DNA of 64,000 nt from Runella zeae DSM 19591. Its GTDB lineage: Bacteria > Bacteroidota > Bacteroidia > Cytophagales > Spirosomataceae. Numbering within the stretch: the stretch's first letter is position 1; every line of letters begins with the position of its first letter. Location: assembly GCF_000423565.1 (NCBI RefSeq), contig NZ_AUIF01000003.1, forward strand, positions 432,964 through 496,963, written 5' to 3'. Positions 18,365 through 27,474 of the stretch are shown here, piece after piece. The notes under the pieces were generated by a model, which was not told the origin of the DNA, searched no databases, and was given only the letters and a program-made list of their open reading frames with translations. Position numbers and translations under genes: made by a program.

Positions 18365-20728
18365 ATGAAGAAAAAACAAAATACGCGCGGGCCTAAAAAA
18401 ACGAAAAAGACCCGCTCCCAAAAACAGATTGTTTCTTTTTTGGATGAATTCAAATCAGAAATTGCTACTTTTTTTGAAATCAATAACGAACAACCCTTCG
18501 AACTTCATCAACTTCACACTCATTTTGATGCTGATGACCATAAATTGCGCCTGATTTTCAATGGATTGTTAGAGGAGCTTATTGAAGAAGGCCGTGTAAA
18601 ACGTACCGAAGAGGGACTTTATGCTACCAATGTAAGCGCCAATGTATTGATTGGAAAAGTAGAGCATGTCAACAAAAATTACGCTTTTGTCGTCTTAGAT
18701 ACTCCCCCGTCCGAGAAAACACCCTTGTCCGAAAATACGGATGTATGGGTAGATACCGACGACTTACGGGGTGCTATCGATGGCGATACGGTACGGATTA
18801 CGCTATTTAGCGATTATCGGAGTGGCCGCCGCAGGGAAGGACGGGTAGAAGAAATCATCGAGCGTGGTCGTACGGAGTTTGTGGGAGAAGTGGAGCTTTG
18901 GCCCAAATACGGCATCGTAACCGTCGACAATCGCCGTATCTATGAAGATGTGTACATCCCAGAGGCAAAACTTAAAAATGCCCAAGATGGCGATAAGGTA
19001 TTGCTCCGAATTACGCAATATCCCACGCGCTCGCGCCGAATGGAAGGCGAGGTACTAGAAGTACTCGGAAAAGCAGGTACCCACGAAACCGAAATGCACG
19101 CCATTTTGGCGGAGTTTGGGCTGCCATATCATTTCCCAGAAGAAGTCAATGCGGAGTCGGAAGCGATTTCGGAAGTCATCACCGCCGACGAGATTGCTCG
19201 TCGGAGAGATATGCGCGAAGTTCTTACTTTTACCATAGACCCCGCTGATGCCAAAGATTTTGATGATGCACTTTCGGTGCAGCTTCTCGAAAATGGCAAC
19301 TATGAAATTGGCGTTCACATTGCCGATGTGACGCACTATGTGCGCCCCGATACTGCCTTAGAACGTGAGGCTTATGCACGGGCTACGTCGGTGTATTTGG
19401 TAGATAGAACGATTCCGATGCTGCCTGAAAAGCTTTCTAACAATTTATGCTCACTCCGCCCTCACGAAGATAAACTTACGTTTTCGGTGGTGTTAGAAAT
19501 GAATGCCGAGGCAAAAATCGTAAATGAGTGGTTTGGCCGTACAGTGATTCACTCCGATAAGCGATTTACGTACGAAGAAGCACAAGAAGTACTCGAATGG
19601 GCGGCTCGCCCCGAAGGTGAAGCAGCCGATACGGCCCCGCCGCTTACAGAGCCGAGCGAAGAAGCGTTGGGATATATGCCTGCTTTGACCATGCTCAATG
19701 CCTTGGCTCATAAGCTTCGCGATGCTCGTTTTGCCAAAGGTGCTATCAATTTTGAAACCACCGAGGTTAAATTCAAATTAGATGAAAACGGCAAACCTTT
19801 GGGGATTTATACCAAAGTGCGGAAAGATGCTCACAAGCTCATCGAAGAGTTTATGTTGTTGGCCAATAAGCGGGTGCCAGAGTTTATCTATCGTCAATCG
19901 AAAGACAAAGCCGCGCCCAACACCATGATTTATCGTATCCATGAAGAACCTGATATGGAAAAACTTCGGGTGTTTGCCGCTTTTGCGGGAAGATTAGGGT
20001 ATAAACTAAAGGTAGAAAACGAAAAACTTGCCGCCCAATCGCTCAATCAACTCATGGCTGATTTGGAAGGCAAACCCGAACAAAACGCTTTGGAGCAATT
20101 GGCGATTCGGACCATGGCCAAGGCGCGATATAGTACCGAAGATGTGGGGCATTTTGGATTGGCGTTTCGTCGATATTCGCATTTTACGTCGCCCATTCGG
20201 CGGTACCCCGATATGATGGCACATCGCCTTTTGCAGCATTATTTAGATCAAAAGCCCTCGCCCGAACGGGCAGAATATGAACCCGCTTGTAAGCATTCGT
20301 CGGCACGGGAGCAGCTTGCGGCCAACGCCGAGCGAGCTAGTATCAAATACAAACAAGTAGAGTTTATGGCTTCTATGGAGCCAAACCGCATCTGGGATGG
20401 TATCATTACGGGGGTAACGGAATTTGGGATTTTTGTAGAAATCACCGAAACAGCCTCCGAAGGACTCATTCGGATGAACGACCTCACCGACGACTATTAT
20501 GAGTTAGACAAAGAAAATTATCGACTTGTGGGGCAACGCTCGAAGCGATTCTATACGTTTGGGGATGCTGTGAAAGTGAAAGTCAAAGAAACCAATATCT
20601 CGCGCCGAAGTATGGACTTGATTTTGGCTGATGCTACGCCTGTGCGTTCGGCCTCATCGGGTAAAAAAGAACGCACTTTTCAACGAAAAACAGCTAGCAA
20701 ACGCAGCACCGAACGCAAACGAAAATAG
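18365..20728 (+). CDS. rnr: Ribonuclease R (RNB-family 3'-5' exoribonuclease)
   Basis: A 787-residue enzyme that degrades structured RNA. From the N-terminus: a basic segment, a winged-helix domain (about 30-80), cold-shock-like OB folds, and the RNB catalytic domain with DPADAKDFDDALSV acidic cluster, VHIADVTHYV and FTSPIRRYPDMMAHR. A C-terminal S1 domain (WDGIITGVTEFGIFVEI) and a Lys/Arg-rich tail follow. A GTG 13 codons upstream (18326) is open, but the ATG at 18365 gives the natural basic N-terminus and is preferred. It is followed by a good terminator. Confidence 0.95.
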   Translation: MKKKQNTRGPKKTKKTRSQKQIVSFLDEFKSEIATFFEINNEQPFELHQLHTHFDADDHKLRLIFNGLLEELIEEGRVKRTEEGLYATNVSANVLIGKVEHVNKNYAFVVLDTPPSEKTPLSENTDVWVDTDDLRGAIDGDTVRITLFSDYRSGRRREGRVEEIIERGRTEFVGEVELWPKYGIVTVDNRRIYEDVYIPEAKLKNAQDGDKVLLRITQYPTRSRRMEGEVLEVLGKAGTHETEMHAILAEFGLPYHFPEEVNAESEAISEVITADEIARRRDMREVLTFTIDPADAKDFDDALSVQLLENGNYEIGVHIADVTHYVRPDTALEREAYARATSVYLVDRTIPMLPEKLSNNLCSLRPHEDKLTFSVVLEMNAEAKIVNEWFGRTVIHSDKRFTYEEAQEVLEWAARPEGEAADTAPPLTEPSEEALGYMPALTMLNALAHKLRDARFAKGAINFETTEVKFKLDENGKPLGIYTKVRKDAHKLIEEFMLLANKRVPEFIYRQSKDKAAPNTMIYRIHEEPDMEKLRVFAAFAGRLGYKLKVENEKLAAQSLNQLMADLEGKPEQNALEQLAIRTMAKARYSTEDVGHFGLAFRRYSHFTSPIRRYPDMMAHRLLQHYLDQKPSPERAEYEPACKHSSAREQLAANAERASIKYKQVEFMASMEPNRIWDGIITGVTEFGIFVEITETASEGLIRMNDLTDDYYELDKENYRLVGQRSKRFYTFGDAVKVKVKETNISRRSMDLILADATPVRSASSGKKERTFQRKTASKRSTERKRK

Positions 20729-20750
20729 TTTTTTTGTTTGCGCCACAAAG

Positions 20751-20792
20751 CACCTGACAAAGTCTATCAAAAAGGCTAGGTCAGGTGTTTTT
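20751..20792 (+). terminator. Rho-independent terminator after rnr
   Basis: CACCTGAC (20751-20758) pairs with GTCAGGTG (20780-20787), followed by a T-rich run. It starts 22 bp after the rnr stop. Confidence 0.7.
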
Positions 20793-20881
20793 GTTTTAAT
20801 ATAAAATCGTTGACCATCAGTCTTTTTTAGGAGGCTGTCGGTGAAAAAGCCACCTGCGCCGATTATGAATCAAAATCATTT

Positions 20882-20909
20882 TTTGGGGTATTTAAGAAAA
20901 GTATCTTTG
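20882..20909 (+). promoter_or_regulatory. Candidate promoter (TTTG-N16-TATCTTTG)
   Basis: TTTG at 20882-20885 and TATCTTTG at 20902-20909 match the Bacteroidota -33/-7 pattern, 43 bp before the haem-binding protein ATG. The 16 bp spacing equals that before lolA. Confidence 0.55.
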
Positions 20910-20952
20910 TTGAAGAAAAAAACTTTTTTGCACCTAGATTCCTTCCAAAATC

Positions 20953-21444
20953 ATGTTGAAAAAAATCTTAATAGGCTTAGGCATTGTATTGGTAGCCATA
21001 CAATTTGTTCGTCCAGAAAGAAACCTTTCCGACGACCGTACTTATGATGTTTCGACCAAGTATGCCGTTCCAGAAGATGTCAAGCAGATTTTAGCGGTGG
21101 CCTGCAACGACTGCCACAGCAACAAAACGGAGTACCCTTGGTATGCTAACATACAGCCCGTAGCGTGGTTTTTGGACCATCACGTAACTGACGGTAAGCG
21201 TCATCTCAATTTTTCCAACTTTACTTCACGTTCAGTGGCTTATCAAAACCATAAGTTTGAAGAAACCATCGAAATGGTCAAAGAAGGAGAAATGCCTTTG
21301 GCTTCTTATACTTATTTGGGTCTTCATGCGGGGGCTAATCTTACCGACCAACAAAAGCAAAGCCTTATCAATTGGGCTCAAGCCAACATGGACTCGCTGA
21401 AAGCTCAATATCCTGCCGATAGCTTGGTGATGCGCCGGAAGTAG
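20953..21444 (+). CDS. Haem-binding domain protein (cytochrome-like)
   Basis: A 163-residue protein with one N-terminal membrane anchor or signal (MLKKILIGLGIVLVAIQFV). A single CNDCH motif near residue 52 can bind haem c, and the surrounding NKTEYPWYANIQPVAWFLD fits the small haem-binding (Haem_bd) domain family found in Bacteroidota. It is probably a periplasmic electron-transfer or sensing protein; the partner is unknown. It has its own candidate promoter. The outer-membrane barrel gene begins 63 bp later and may be read through from it. Confidence 0.85.
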   Translation: MLKKILIGLGIVLVAIQFVRPERNLSDDRTYDVSTKYAVPEDVKQILAVACNDCHSNKTEYPWYANIQPVAWFLDHHVTDGKRHLNFSNFTSRSVAYQNHKFEETIEMVKEGEMPLASYTYLGLHAGANLTDQQKQSLINWAQANMDSLKAQYPADSLVMRRK

Positions 21445-21507
21445 CAGGTACTCATTTTTCCTTAATTGCGTGAGTACATCTCGCTTATCTATTTCTTTAT
21501 AGAAATT

Positions 21508-23961
21508 ATGAAAACCATTACACCGCTCTTTTCAATTCTCCAATCGCTCGGATTTTTGACTCTTCTTTTGGTCGGTAGTCTTCAACTAGAAGCTCAAAAT
21601 ACCAAAAAAGCCACCATTAAAGGTAAAATAATAGATACCCAAACAAGCGCACCGCTTGGCTATGCTACGATTCGGGTACACAAAACCGCCGATAGTTCGC
21701 TGGTGTCGGGGGCTATTTCTGACGATAAAGGCCAATTTTTGGTAGAAGTGCCTTATGGGAAATATTATACAGTGGTGGAGTTTATTGGTTATAAATCTTT
21801 GAAAAGTTCGATGTTTGAGGTCTCCAAAGAGCAATCTGTCCAAGATTTGGGCGTGCTCAAAATCGAGACATCGTCGCGTACTTTGGATGAGGTAGTAGTG
21901 CAAGCCGAAAAAAGCTCAATGGAGCTATCTCTCGACAAAAGAATCTTTAATGTGGGGAAAGATTTGGCAAATGCTGGAGGAACTGCCATCGATATTTTGA
22001 GCAATGTACCGTCGGTGTCGGTCGATACTGAAGGCAACGTAAAGCTAAGAGGCAGCGATGGCGTTCGGATTTTGATTGATGGAAAGCCATCGGGTTTGGT
22101 GAGTTTCAAAGGCGGAGCAGGTTTGCAGCAATTGCAGGGAAATCAAATCGAACGCGTCGAAATCATTACTAACCCCTCGGCTCGCTATGAGGCAGAAGGA
22201 ATGTCGGGGATTATCAATATTGTCCTAAAAAAAGAAAGAAAGCAGGGTTTTAATGGCTCGTTTGAAGTGGTAACGGGCTTTCGACCCAACTTTGGGGTAG
22301 CGGCCAATGTGAATTATCGCAAAAACAAGCTCAATTTTTTCCTCAATTATGGTATTGCGTATCGGATTCCTATCAGTGCAGGGAGGCTTTATCAGGAAGT
22401 ATATGGAAAAGATACTACGGCGATTTTGCAACAAACCAACAATGGGGAAGTAAGAACCGTAGCCAATACTATCCGTGGGGGGCTAGATTATTTTTTCAAC
22501 GACAAAAATATCCTGACTGCTTCTTATCAGTTTCGCCGCACAGATGTACTTCGTATTACCAACAATCAATACAAAGATTATATCAATACACTCTCAAACT
22601 TAAACACAATTACCGACCGTCAACAGCGCGAGACAGAAGCCGAGCCTTATTCGGAATATGCCATCACTTACAAAAAGACTTACAACAAAAAGGGACAGGA
22701 ACTCATTGCTGATGTACGCTACTTGACTTATTGGGAGCGCTCTGATCAGACCTTTACGCAAAGTAGTGTTTTTGCCAATGGAAGCCCTAATAAAAAAGGG
22801 GATTTACTTCAAAAATCGTTGAACGATGAATACGAAAATCAGTTGATTGCACAGCTGGATTATGTGCAGCCGATTGGGAAGGAAGGTAAGTTTGAAACAG
22901 GTCTAAGAAGTAGTTTTAGGGATATGGTCAATGACTATATCGTGACCCAACGCAACGAACAAGGAGTGTTTGAGCCTTTACCTGGCTTAGACAATTATTT
23001 TATTTACAAAGAAAACATCCACGGAGTGTATGGTATCATCGGCAACAAAACCAAGAAGTTTAGCTATCAAGCTGGTTTGAGAGCCGAAATGACCGACGTC
23101 AAAACCATCCTCCAAGAGACAAACCAATCCAATCCGCGCCAATATACCAATCTTTTTCCGAGTGCGCATTTTACGTACAATATCAACCAAGAAAACGCTT
23201 TTCAATTGAGCTACAGTCGTCGGGTACGACGACCTACTTACAATGATTTGAGTCCTTATGTGACTTTTTCGGATCAGCGAAATTTCTTCTCTGGCAATCC
23301 CGACCTTAACCCAGAATTTACGAATTCTTTTGATTTAGGACACATCAAGTACTTTGAAAAGGGCTCGTTTACGTCGTCATTGTATTATCGTCATACCAAC
23401 GGCAAAGTGCTACGTATCAGGCGGGTAGACGCGCAAGGTTTTTCCAATACTCGTCCCGAAAACTTGGCTACCGAAGATGCCTTTGGAGCAGAATTTACGA
23501 GTACTTACACGCCTGTTAAGTGGTGGAAACTTGATTTTAACTTTAATTTCTTCAGGGCCATTACCGATGGTCAAAATCTTGATAATACTTTCAAAGCCGA
23601 TACTTATAGCTGGTTTGCCCGTCAAACGTCGCGTTTTAATCTTGCCCAAGGTACAGACTTACAAATTCGCGCCAATTACGAAGCACCTCAGCAGCTCCCG
23701 CAGGGCCGCCGCAAGTCGCGTACCTTTGTGGATTTAGCATTTAGTAAAGAAATTTTGAAAGGCAAAGGAACCCTCACTTTCAACGTGATAGATTTATTCA
23801 ACTCACGTTATATGAGGACAGTGACGGAAGGGCTTAACTTCTATACCGATGCCACGATGGGGATGCGCGCTCGCCAAATCAACTTGACCGTCATGTATCG
23901 TCTCAACCAAGCGGCTGGCGCCAAAAAACAAAAGAGTTTGATTAGTGGTGAAGAAGGATAG
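21508..23961 (+). CDS. Outer-membrane beta-barrel protein, TonB-receptor-like (copy 1)
   Basis: An 817-residue outer-membrane protein. A signal peptide ends near LQLEAQ. A CarboxypepD-like beta-sandwich follows (GKIIDTQTSAPLGYATIRV, about residues 40-120), then a plug-like region with NVPSVSVDTEGNVKLRG and GIINIVLKK, then a long C-terminal barrel of the OMP_b-brl_3 type. Such proteins resemble TonB-dependent receptors and probably import or bind an unknown ligand. The frame is open from a TTG at 21466, but the ATG at 21508 starts a proper signal peptide. It is highly similar to the next gene, so the pair arose by tandem duplication. Confidence 0.9.
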   Translation: MKTITPLFSILQSLGFLTLLLVGSLQLEAQNTKKATIKGKIIDTQTSAPLGYATIRVHKTADSSLVSGAISDDKGQFLVEVPYGKYYTVVEFIGYKSLKSSMFEVSKEQSVQDLGVLKIETSSRTLDEVVVQAEKSSMELSLDKRIFNVGKDLANAGGTAIDILSNVPSVSVDTEGNVKLRGSDGVRILIDGKPSGLVSFKGGAGLQQLQGNQIERVEIITNPSARYEAEGMSGIINIVLKKERKQGFNGSFEVVTGFRPNFGVAANVNYRKNKLNFFLNYGIAYRIPISAGRLYQEVYGKDTTAILQQTNNGEVRTVANTIRGGLDYFFNDKNILTASYQFRRTDVLRITNNQYKDYINTLSNLNTITDRQQRETEAEPYSEYAITYKKTYNKKGQELIADVRYLTYWERSDQTFTQSSVFANGSPNKKGDLLQKSLNDEYENQLIAQLDYVQPIGKEGKFETGLRSSFRDMVNDYIVTQRNEQGVFEPLPGLDNYFIYKENIHGVYGIIGNKTKKFSYQAGLRAEMTDVKTILQETNQSNPRQYTNLFPSAHFTYNINQENAFQLSYSRRVRRPTYNDLSPYVTFSDQRNFFSGNPDLNPEFTNSFDLGHIKYFEKGSFTSSLYYRHTNGKVLRIRRVDAQGFSNTRPENLATEDAFGAEFTSTYTPVKWWKLDFNFNFFRAITDGQNLDNTFKADTYSWFARQTSRFNLAQGTDLQIRANYEAPQQLPQGRRKSRTFVDLAFSKEILKGKGTLTFNVIDLFNSRYMRTVTEGLNFYTDATMGMRARQINLTVMYRLNQAAGAKKQKSLISGEEG

Positions 23962-24053
23962 CGCTTATTTTTTTAGTAAATAGGAAGCTCCCGTGCCTTT
24001 TTAAAATAAGGTTTTCTAATAGACGGGTTGTGTTATCTTATTTGCTACATCCA

Positions 24054-26519
24054 ATGAATATTTCTATCTACACCTTTTTCAAACCATTTTCTTCAAAAAT
24101 TTTCCTCAGTGTTATCATTATAGGAGTAAGTTTTTTTGGAAAAGGATTCGCCCAAAATACGGGTAAATTAAAAATTACTGGCAAGGCAATTGATGCCCAG
24201 ACCAATGTCCCTTTGAGCTATGCAAGTATTCGCTTGTTTACCAAAACAGATAGTGTTTTTGTAACGGGCGCTATTACCGACGAAGCAGGTATGTTTAGCG
24301 TAGATGCGGCGGCGGGGGGCTATTCGGGGATATTGGAATTTATGGGGTATAAATCTTTTAAAATAGCCCGCATCCAACTTACCAAAGACAATTCTCCTCT
24401 CGACTTGGGTGTGATAAAAATGACTCCCTCGGCCAATGTGCTTGATGAAGTAGAAATCAGAGCCGAAAAAAGCTCTATGGAACTTACCCTCGACAAAAAG
24501 GTCTTCAACGTAGGGAAAGATTTGGCCAATTCGGGCGGAACAGCTATCGACATCCTGACCAATGTGCCCTCTGTAGCAGTAGATGTGGAAGGCAATGTAA
24601 GTTTGCGAGGAAGTGGCAGCGTTCGGATTTTGATTGATGGAAGGCCGTCGGGTTTGGTGAGTTTTAAAGGCGGGGCTGGCTTGCAGCAATTGCAGGGAAG
24701 TATGATTGAGCGCATTGAGGTTATTACCAATCCCTCAGCAAGATACGAGGCCGAAGGCATGGGAGGCATTATTAATATTATTCTCAAAAAAGACCGTCAG
24801 CAAGGATTGAATGGGTCTTTTGATGTGATTTTGGGGCATCCTACCAATTATGGATTAGCTGCTAATGTGAATTATCGTCGGAAAAACCTCAATTTCTTCG
24901 TTAATTATACACTTTCCTACCGCGATACACCGGGGCGTGGCTCTCAGTACCAAGAAGTGTATCGGAATGATTCTACTTTTTTGACTCGACAAAATTCTGA
25001 TAATAAAATCCAAGGAATGAACAACAGTGCCCGGGCTGGATTTGATTATTTCTTCAACCCTAAAAATATTCTAACGGCATCGTACACTTGGCGCACAAGT
25101 AAAGGCAAACGCTATACTACTATCAATTATCGGGACTATGTATCCAATCTGAACAATCAACAAAGTATAACCAAACGTACCCAAGACGAAACGGAGACAG
25201 AACCTAACTCGGAGTATTCGCTCAATTATAAAAAAACATTTGCACGAGAAGGCCACGAACTTACCGCTGATGTTCGGTTTTTGAACAACTGGGAAAATTC
25301 CGACCAAATCTTTACCCAAAATACCTTTTTGCCTGACGAAATTACGCGTATTTCGAGGAATATCTTGCAGCGGTCGGTCAACGACGAAACCGAAAAACAG
25401 TGGCTCTTTCAGATAGATTATGTACATCCTTTCCGAAAAGACGGGAAGTTTGAAGTAGGACTGCGGAGCAGTTTGCGGACTATGACCAACGACTATTGGG
25501 TACGAGAACAAAACGAGCAAGGCGTATATGTGCCTTTGCCAGGGTTGACCAACAACTTTGTGTATGAAGAAAACATCCACGCACTTTATGGTATTTTGGG
25601 CAATAAAGTCAATAAGTTTTCTTACCAGCTTGGGCTGAGAGGAGAATTGACAGACGTGAAAACCACCCTCAAACAAACCAACGAAGTCAATCCCCGAAAT
25701 TATTTTAATCTTTTTCCGAGTGCTCACTTTACTTATGAGCTGCCTAAGCAAAATGCCTTGCAAGTGAGTTATAGCCGCCGTACGCGTCGGCCTCGTTACA
25801 ACGACCTTAGCCCTTTTATGACTTTTAGTGATAGCCGAAATTTTTACAGTGGCAATCCCGACCTCAATCCCGAATTTACGGATGCCTTTGAGATTGGGCA
25901 TATCAAATACGTAGAAAAAGGCTCGTTTACATCGTCGCTGTATTATCGCTACACTACGGGCGAAGTGGAGCGTATCCGACGCGTAGATGCGCAGGGCAAT
26001 TCCATCACTCGCCCCGAAAACCTCGCGACCGAAAATGCCTACGGGTTAGAGTTGACAAGTTCTTATAACCCATTTGATTGGTGGAAAATCGATGGCAATT
26101 TTAACTTTTATCGGGCTATCACAGATGGGAGCAATCTCGACGCCCGCTATAAAAGTGATACCTATACGTGGTTTGCACGTTTGACATCTCGAATCACTAT
26201 TTTGAAATCAACGGATGTGCAAGTAAGGGGCAACTATGAAGCCCCGCAGCAAACGACCCAAGGAACGCGACGAGAGATTGCAACTTTAGATTTGGCGATT
26301 AGTCGTGATATTTTTAAAAACAACGGTACCATTACGCTCAATGTGACCGATGTATTCAATTCGAGGAAGTTTCGTTCTACCACTACAGGCGCTAATTTCT
26401 ACACGGAAGGGAATTTTCAAGGACGTTTGCGCCAAATCAATTTGACTCTCAGCTATCGACTTCGTCAGACAAAACTATCAGGTAAGAAAAAAGATGGTGA
26501 CGATGACGGAGAAATGTAG
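24054..26519 (+). CDS. Outer-membrane beta-barrel protein, TonB-receptor-like (copy 2)
   Basis: An 821-residue paralogue of the preceding gene with the same order: signal peptide ending near GKGFAQ, CarboxypepD-like sandwich, plug-like region (NVPSVAVDVEGNVSLRG) and barrel ending in LSYRL before a charged tail. Long stretches are shared with copy 1, for example RILIDG, PSGLVSFKGGAGLQQLQG and NPSARYEAEGM. Divergence is higher in the loops between strands, as expected if the ligands differ. The preferred start is the ATG at 24054; a GTG at 24030 is also in frame. It is followed after 22 bp by an SGNH hydrolase and may share a transcript with it. Confidence 0.9.
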   Translation: MNISIYTFFKPFSSKIFLSVIIIGVSFFGKGFAQNTGKLKITGKAIDAQTNVPLSYASIRLFTKTDSVFVTGAITDEAGMFSVDAAAGGYSGILEFMGYKSFKIARIQLTKDNSPLDLGVIKMTPSANVLDEVEIRAEKSSMELTLDKKVFNVGKDLANSGGTAIDILTNVPSVAVDVEGNVSLRGSGSVRILIDGRPSGLVSFKGGAGLQQLQGSMIERIEVITNPSARYEAEGMGGIINIILKKDRQQGLNGSFDVILGHPTNYGLAANVNYRRKNLNFFVNYTLSYRDTPGRGSQYQEVYRNDSTFLTRQNSDNKIQGMNNSARAGFDYFFNPKNILTASYTWRTSKGKRYTTINYRDYVSNLNNQQSITKRTQDETETEPNSEYSLNYKKTFAREGHELTADVRFLNNWENSDQIFTQNTFLPDEITRISRNILQRSVNDETEKQWLFQIDYVHPFRKDGKFEVGLRSSLRTMTNDYWVREQNEQGVYVPLPGLTNNFVYEENIHALYGILGNKVNKFSYQLGLRGELTDVKTTLKQTNEVNPRNYFNLFPSAHFTYELPKQNALQVSYSRRTRRPRYNDLSPFMTFSDSRNFYSGNPDLNPEFTDAFEIGHIKYVEKGSFTSSLYYRYTTGEVERIRRVDAQGNSITRPENLATENAYGLELTSSYNPFDWWKIDGNFNFYRAITDGSNLDARYKSDTYTWFARLTSRITILKSTDVQVRGNYEAPQQTTQGTRREIATLDLAISRDIFKNNGTITLNVTDVFNSRKFRSTTTGANFYTEGNFQGRLRQINLTLSYRLRQTKLSGKKKDGDDDGEM

Positions 26520-26541
26520 TTTTTTTTGTCTCTAAAAATAT

Positions 26542-27282
26542 ATGCAGCGACGTAAATTTATCCAATCGGTAGGAATGGCTACGGGTTTTGGTTTAGTCAA
26601 CGAATCTCAAGCCTTAGTACCCCAAAAGCCCTTGGTGTTTTTGTTTCAGGGGGATTCTATCACCGACGGAAATCGCGGTCGCAACCTTGACCCTAATCAC
26701 ATCATGGGACACGGCTATGCGTATTCGGTGGCGAGTAGGATAGGGGCTGATTTTCCAGACAAAGGTTTTACGTTTTACAATCGGGGTATTAGTGGTAACA
26801 AAATCACAGATTTGCAGAAACGTTGGGAAAGTGACACCCTCGCTCTGAAGCCCGATGTGTTGAGTGTGTTGATTGGTATCAATGATGTCAATGCGATTAT
26901 CAATAATGCCCCCGAAGCTACATCCTTAGAGAAATTTGAGGGTATTTATCGTACTTTGCTTGAGGATTGCCGCCGAGCTAATTCCGAGATTTTGTTTGTA
27001 TTGGGCATTCCGTTTGTATATGCAGTAGGGAAGCGCGCCCAAAATTGGGAACAATGGCGTGACCTTACCCAAGCACGCCAAGAAGTAGTGCGAAAGTTAG
27101 CGGGGGAGTTTGATGCAGTAGTGGTGGATTATCCTGCTGTATTAGACAAAGCAATGCATCAAACTCCCGCCGAATATTGGATTTGGGACGGGATTCATCC
27201 TACTGTTTTTGCCCACGAACTGATGGCTCGTGAATGGCTAAAGCAAGTAAGGAAACGGCTGCGGTTTTTGAAGAAATATTAG
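26542..27282 (+). CDS. SGNH/GDSL hydrolase with Tat-like signal
   Basis: A 246-residue exported esterase-like enzyme. The N-terminus MQRRKFIQSVGMATGFGL is a Tat-type signal. SGNH blocks are all visible: GDS with Ser39 in FQGDSITDG, the Gly block RGISGNKI, the Asn block IGINDVN, and DGIHP near the C-terminus carrying the Asp/His pair. Family members remove acetyl or other acyl groups from carbohydrates. It starts 22 bp after the second barrel gene. With the SGNH-GH28 fusion gene across the Argonaute gene, it suggests the region was a carbohydrate locus before the Argonaute gene was inserted. Confidence 0.9.
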   Translation: MQRRKFIQSVGMATGFGLVNESQALVPQKPLVFLFQGDSITDGNRGRNLDPNHIMGHGYAYSVASRIGADFPDKGFTFYNRGISGNKITDLQKRWESDTLALKPDVLSVLIGINDVNAIINNAPEATSLEKFEGIYRTLLEDCRRANSEILFVLGIPFVYAVGKRAQNWEQWRDLTQARQEVVRKLAGEFDAVVVDYPAVLDKAMHQTPAEYWIWDGIHPTVFAHELMAREWLKQVRKRLRFLKKY

Positions 27283-27323
27283 CCAAATGAGGGGAGAGAG
27301 GGGATATATAACATTTTGTTGGT

Positions 27324-27331
27324 TAAGTTTG
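27324..27331 (+). promoter_or_regulatory. Candidate -7 box upstream of the Argonaute gene
   Basis: TAAGTTTG matches TAnnTTTG, 143 bp before the ATG at 27475. No well-spaced -33 element was found, and the surrounding 190 bp are A/T-rich, so a chance match is possible. Confidence 0.3.
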
Positions 27332-27474
27332 CTTTTGCTAATTTTACTTATTAAATAGAGTAGCTTATATACAATATCAAGTGTTGGGGTAAGACACAAA
27401 AGTGAAAAAAATTGTTGAACTCAAAGTTATTTTTACTCATACGTCCACACCTTACACTTTCAAATCGTTTAGAT

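Noticed and set aside
25071..25901. 276-codon minus-strand frame inside the second outer-membrane barrel gene
   Set aside because: It lies entirely antisense to a strongly supported barrel gene and shows no family motif or start context; it is a shadow of the G+C and codon pattern of the real gene.
27412..27474. TTG-initiated N-terminal extension of the Argonaute gene
   Set aside because: The extra 21 residues carry no domain, and an ATG at 27475 is available; the longer start is only a frame extension.
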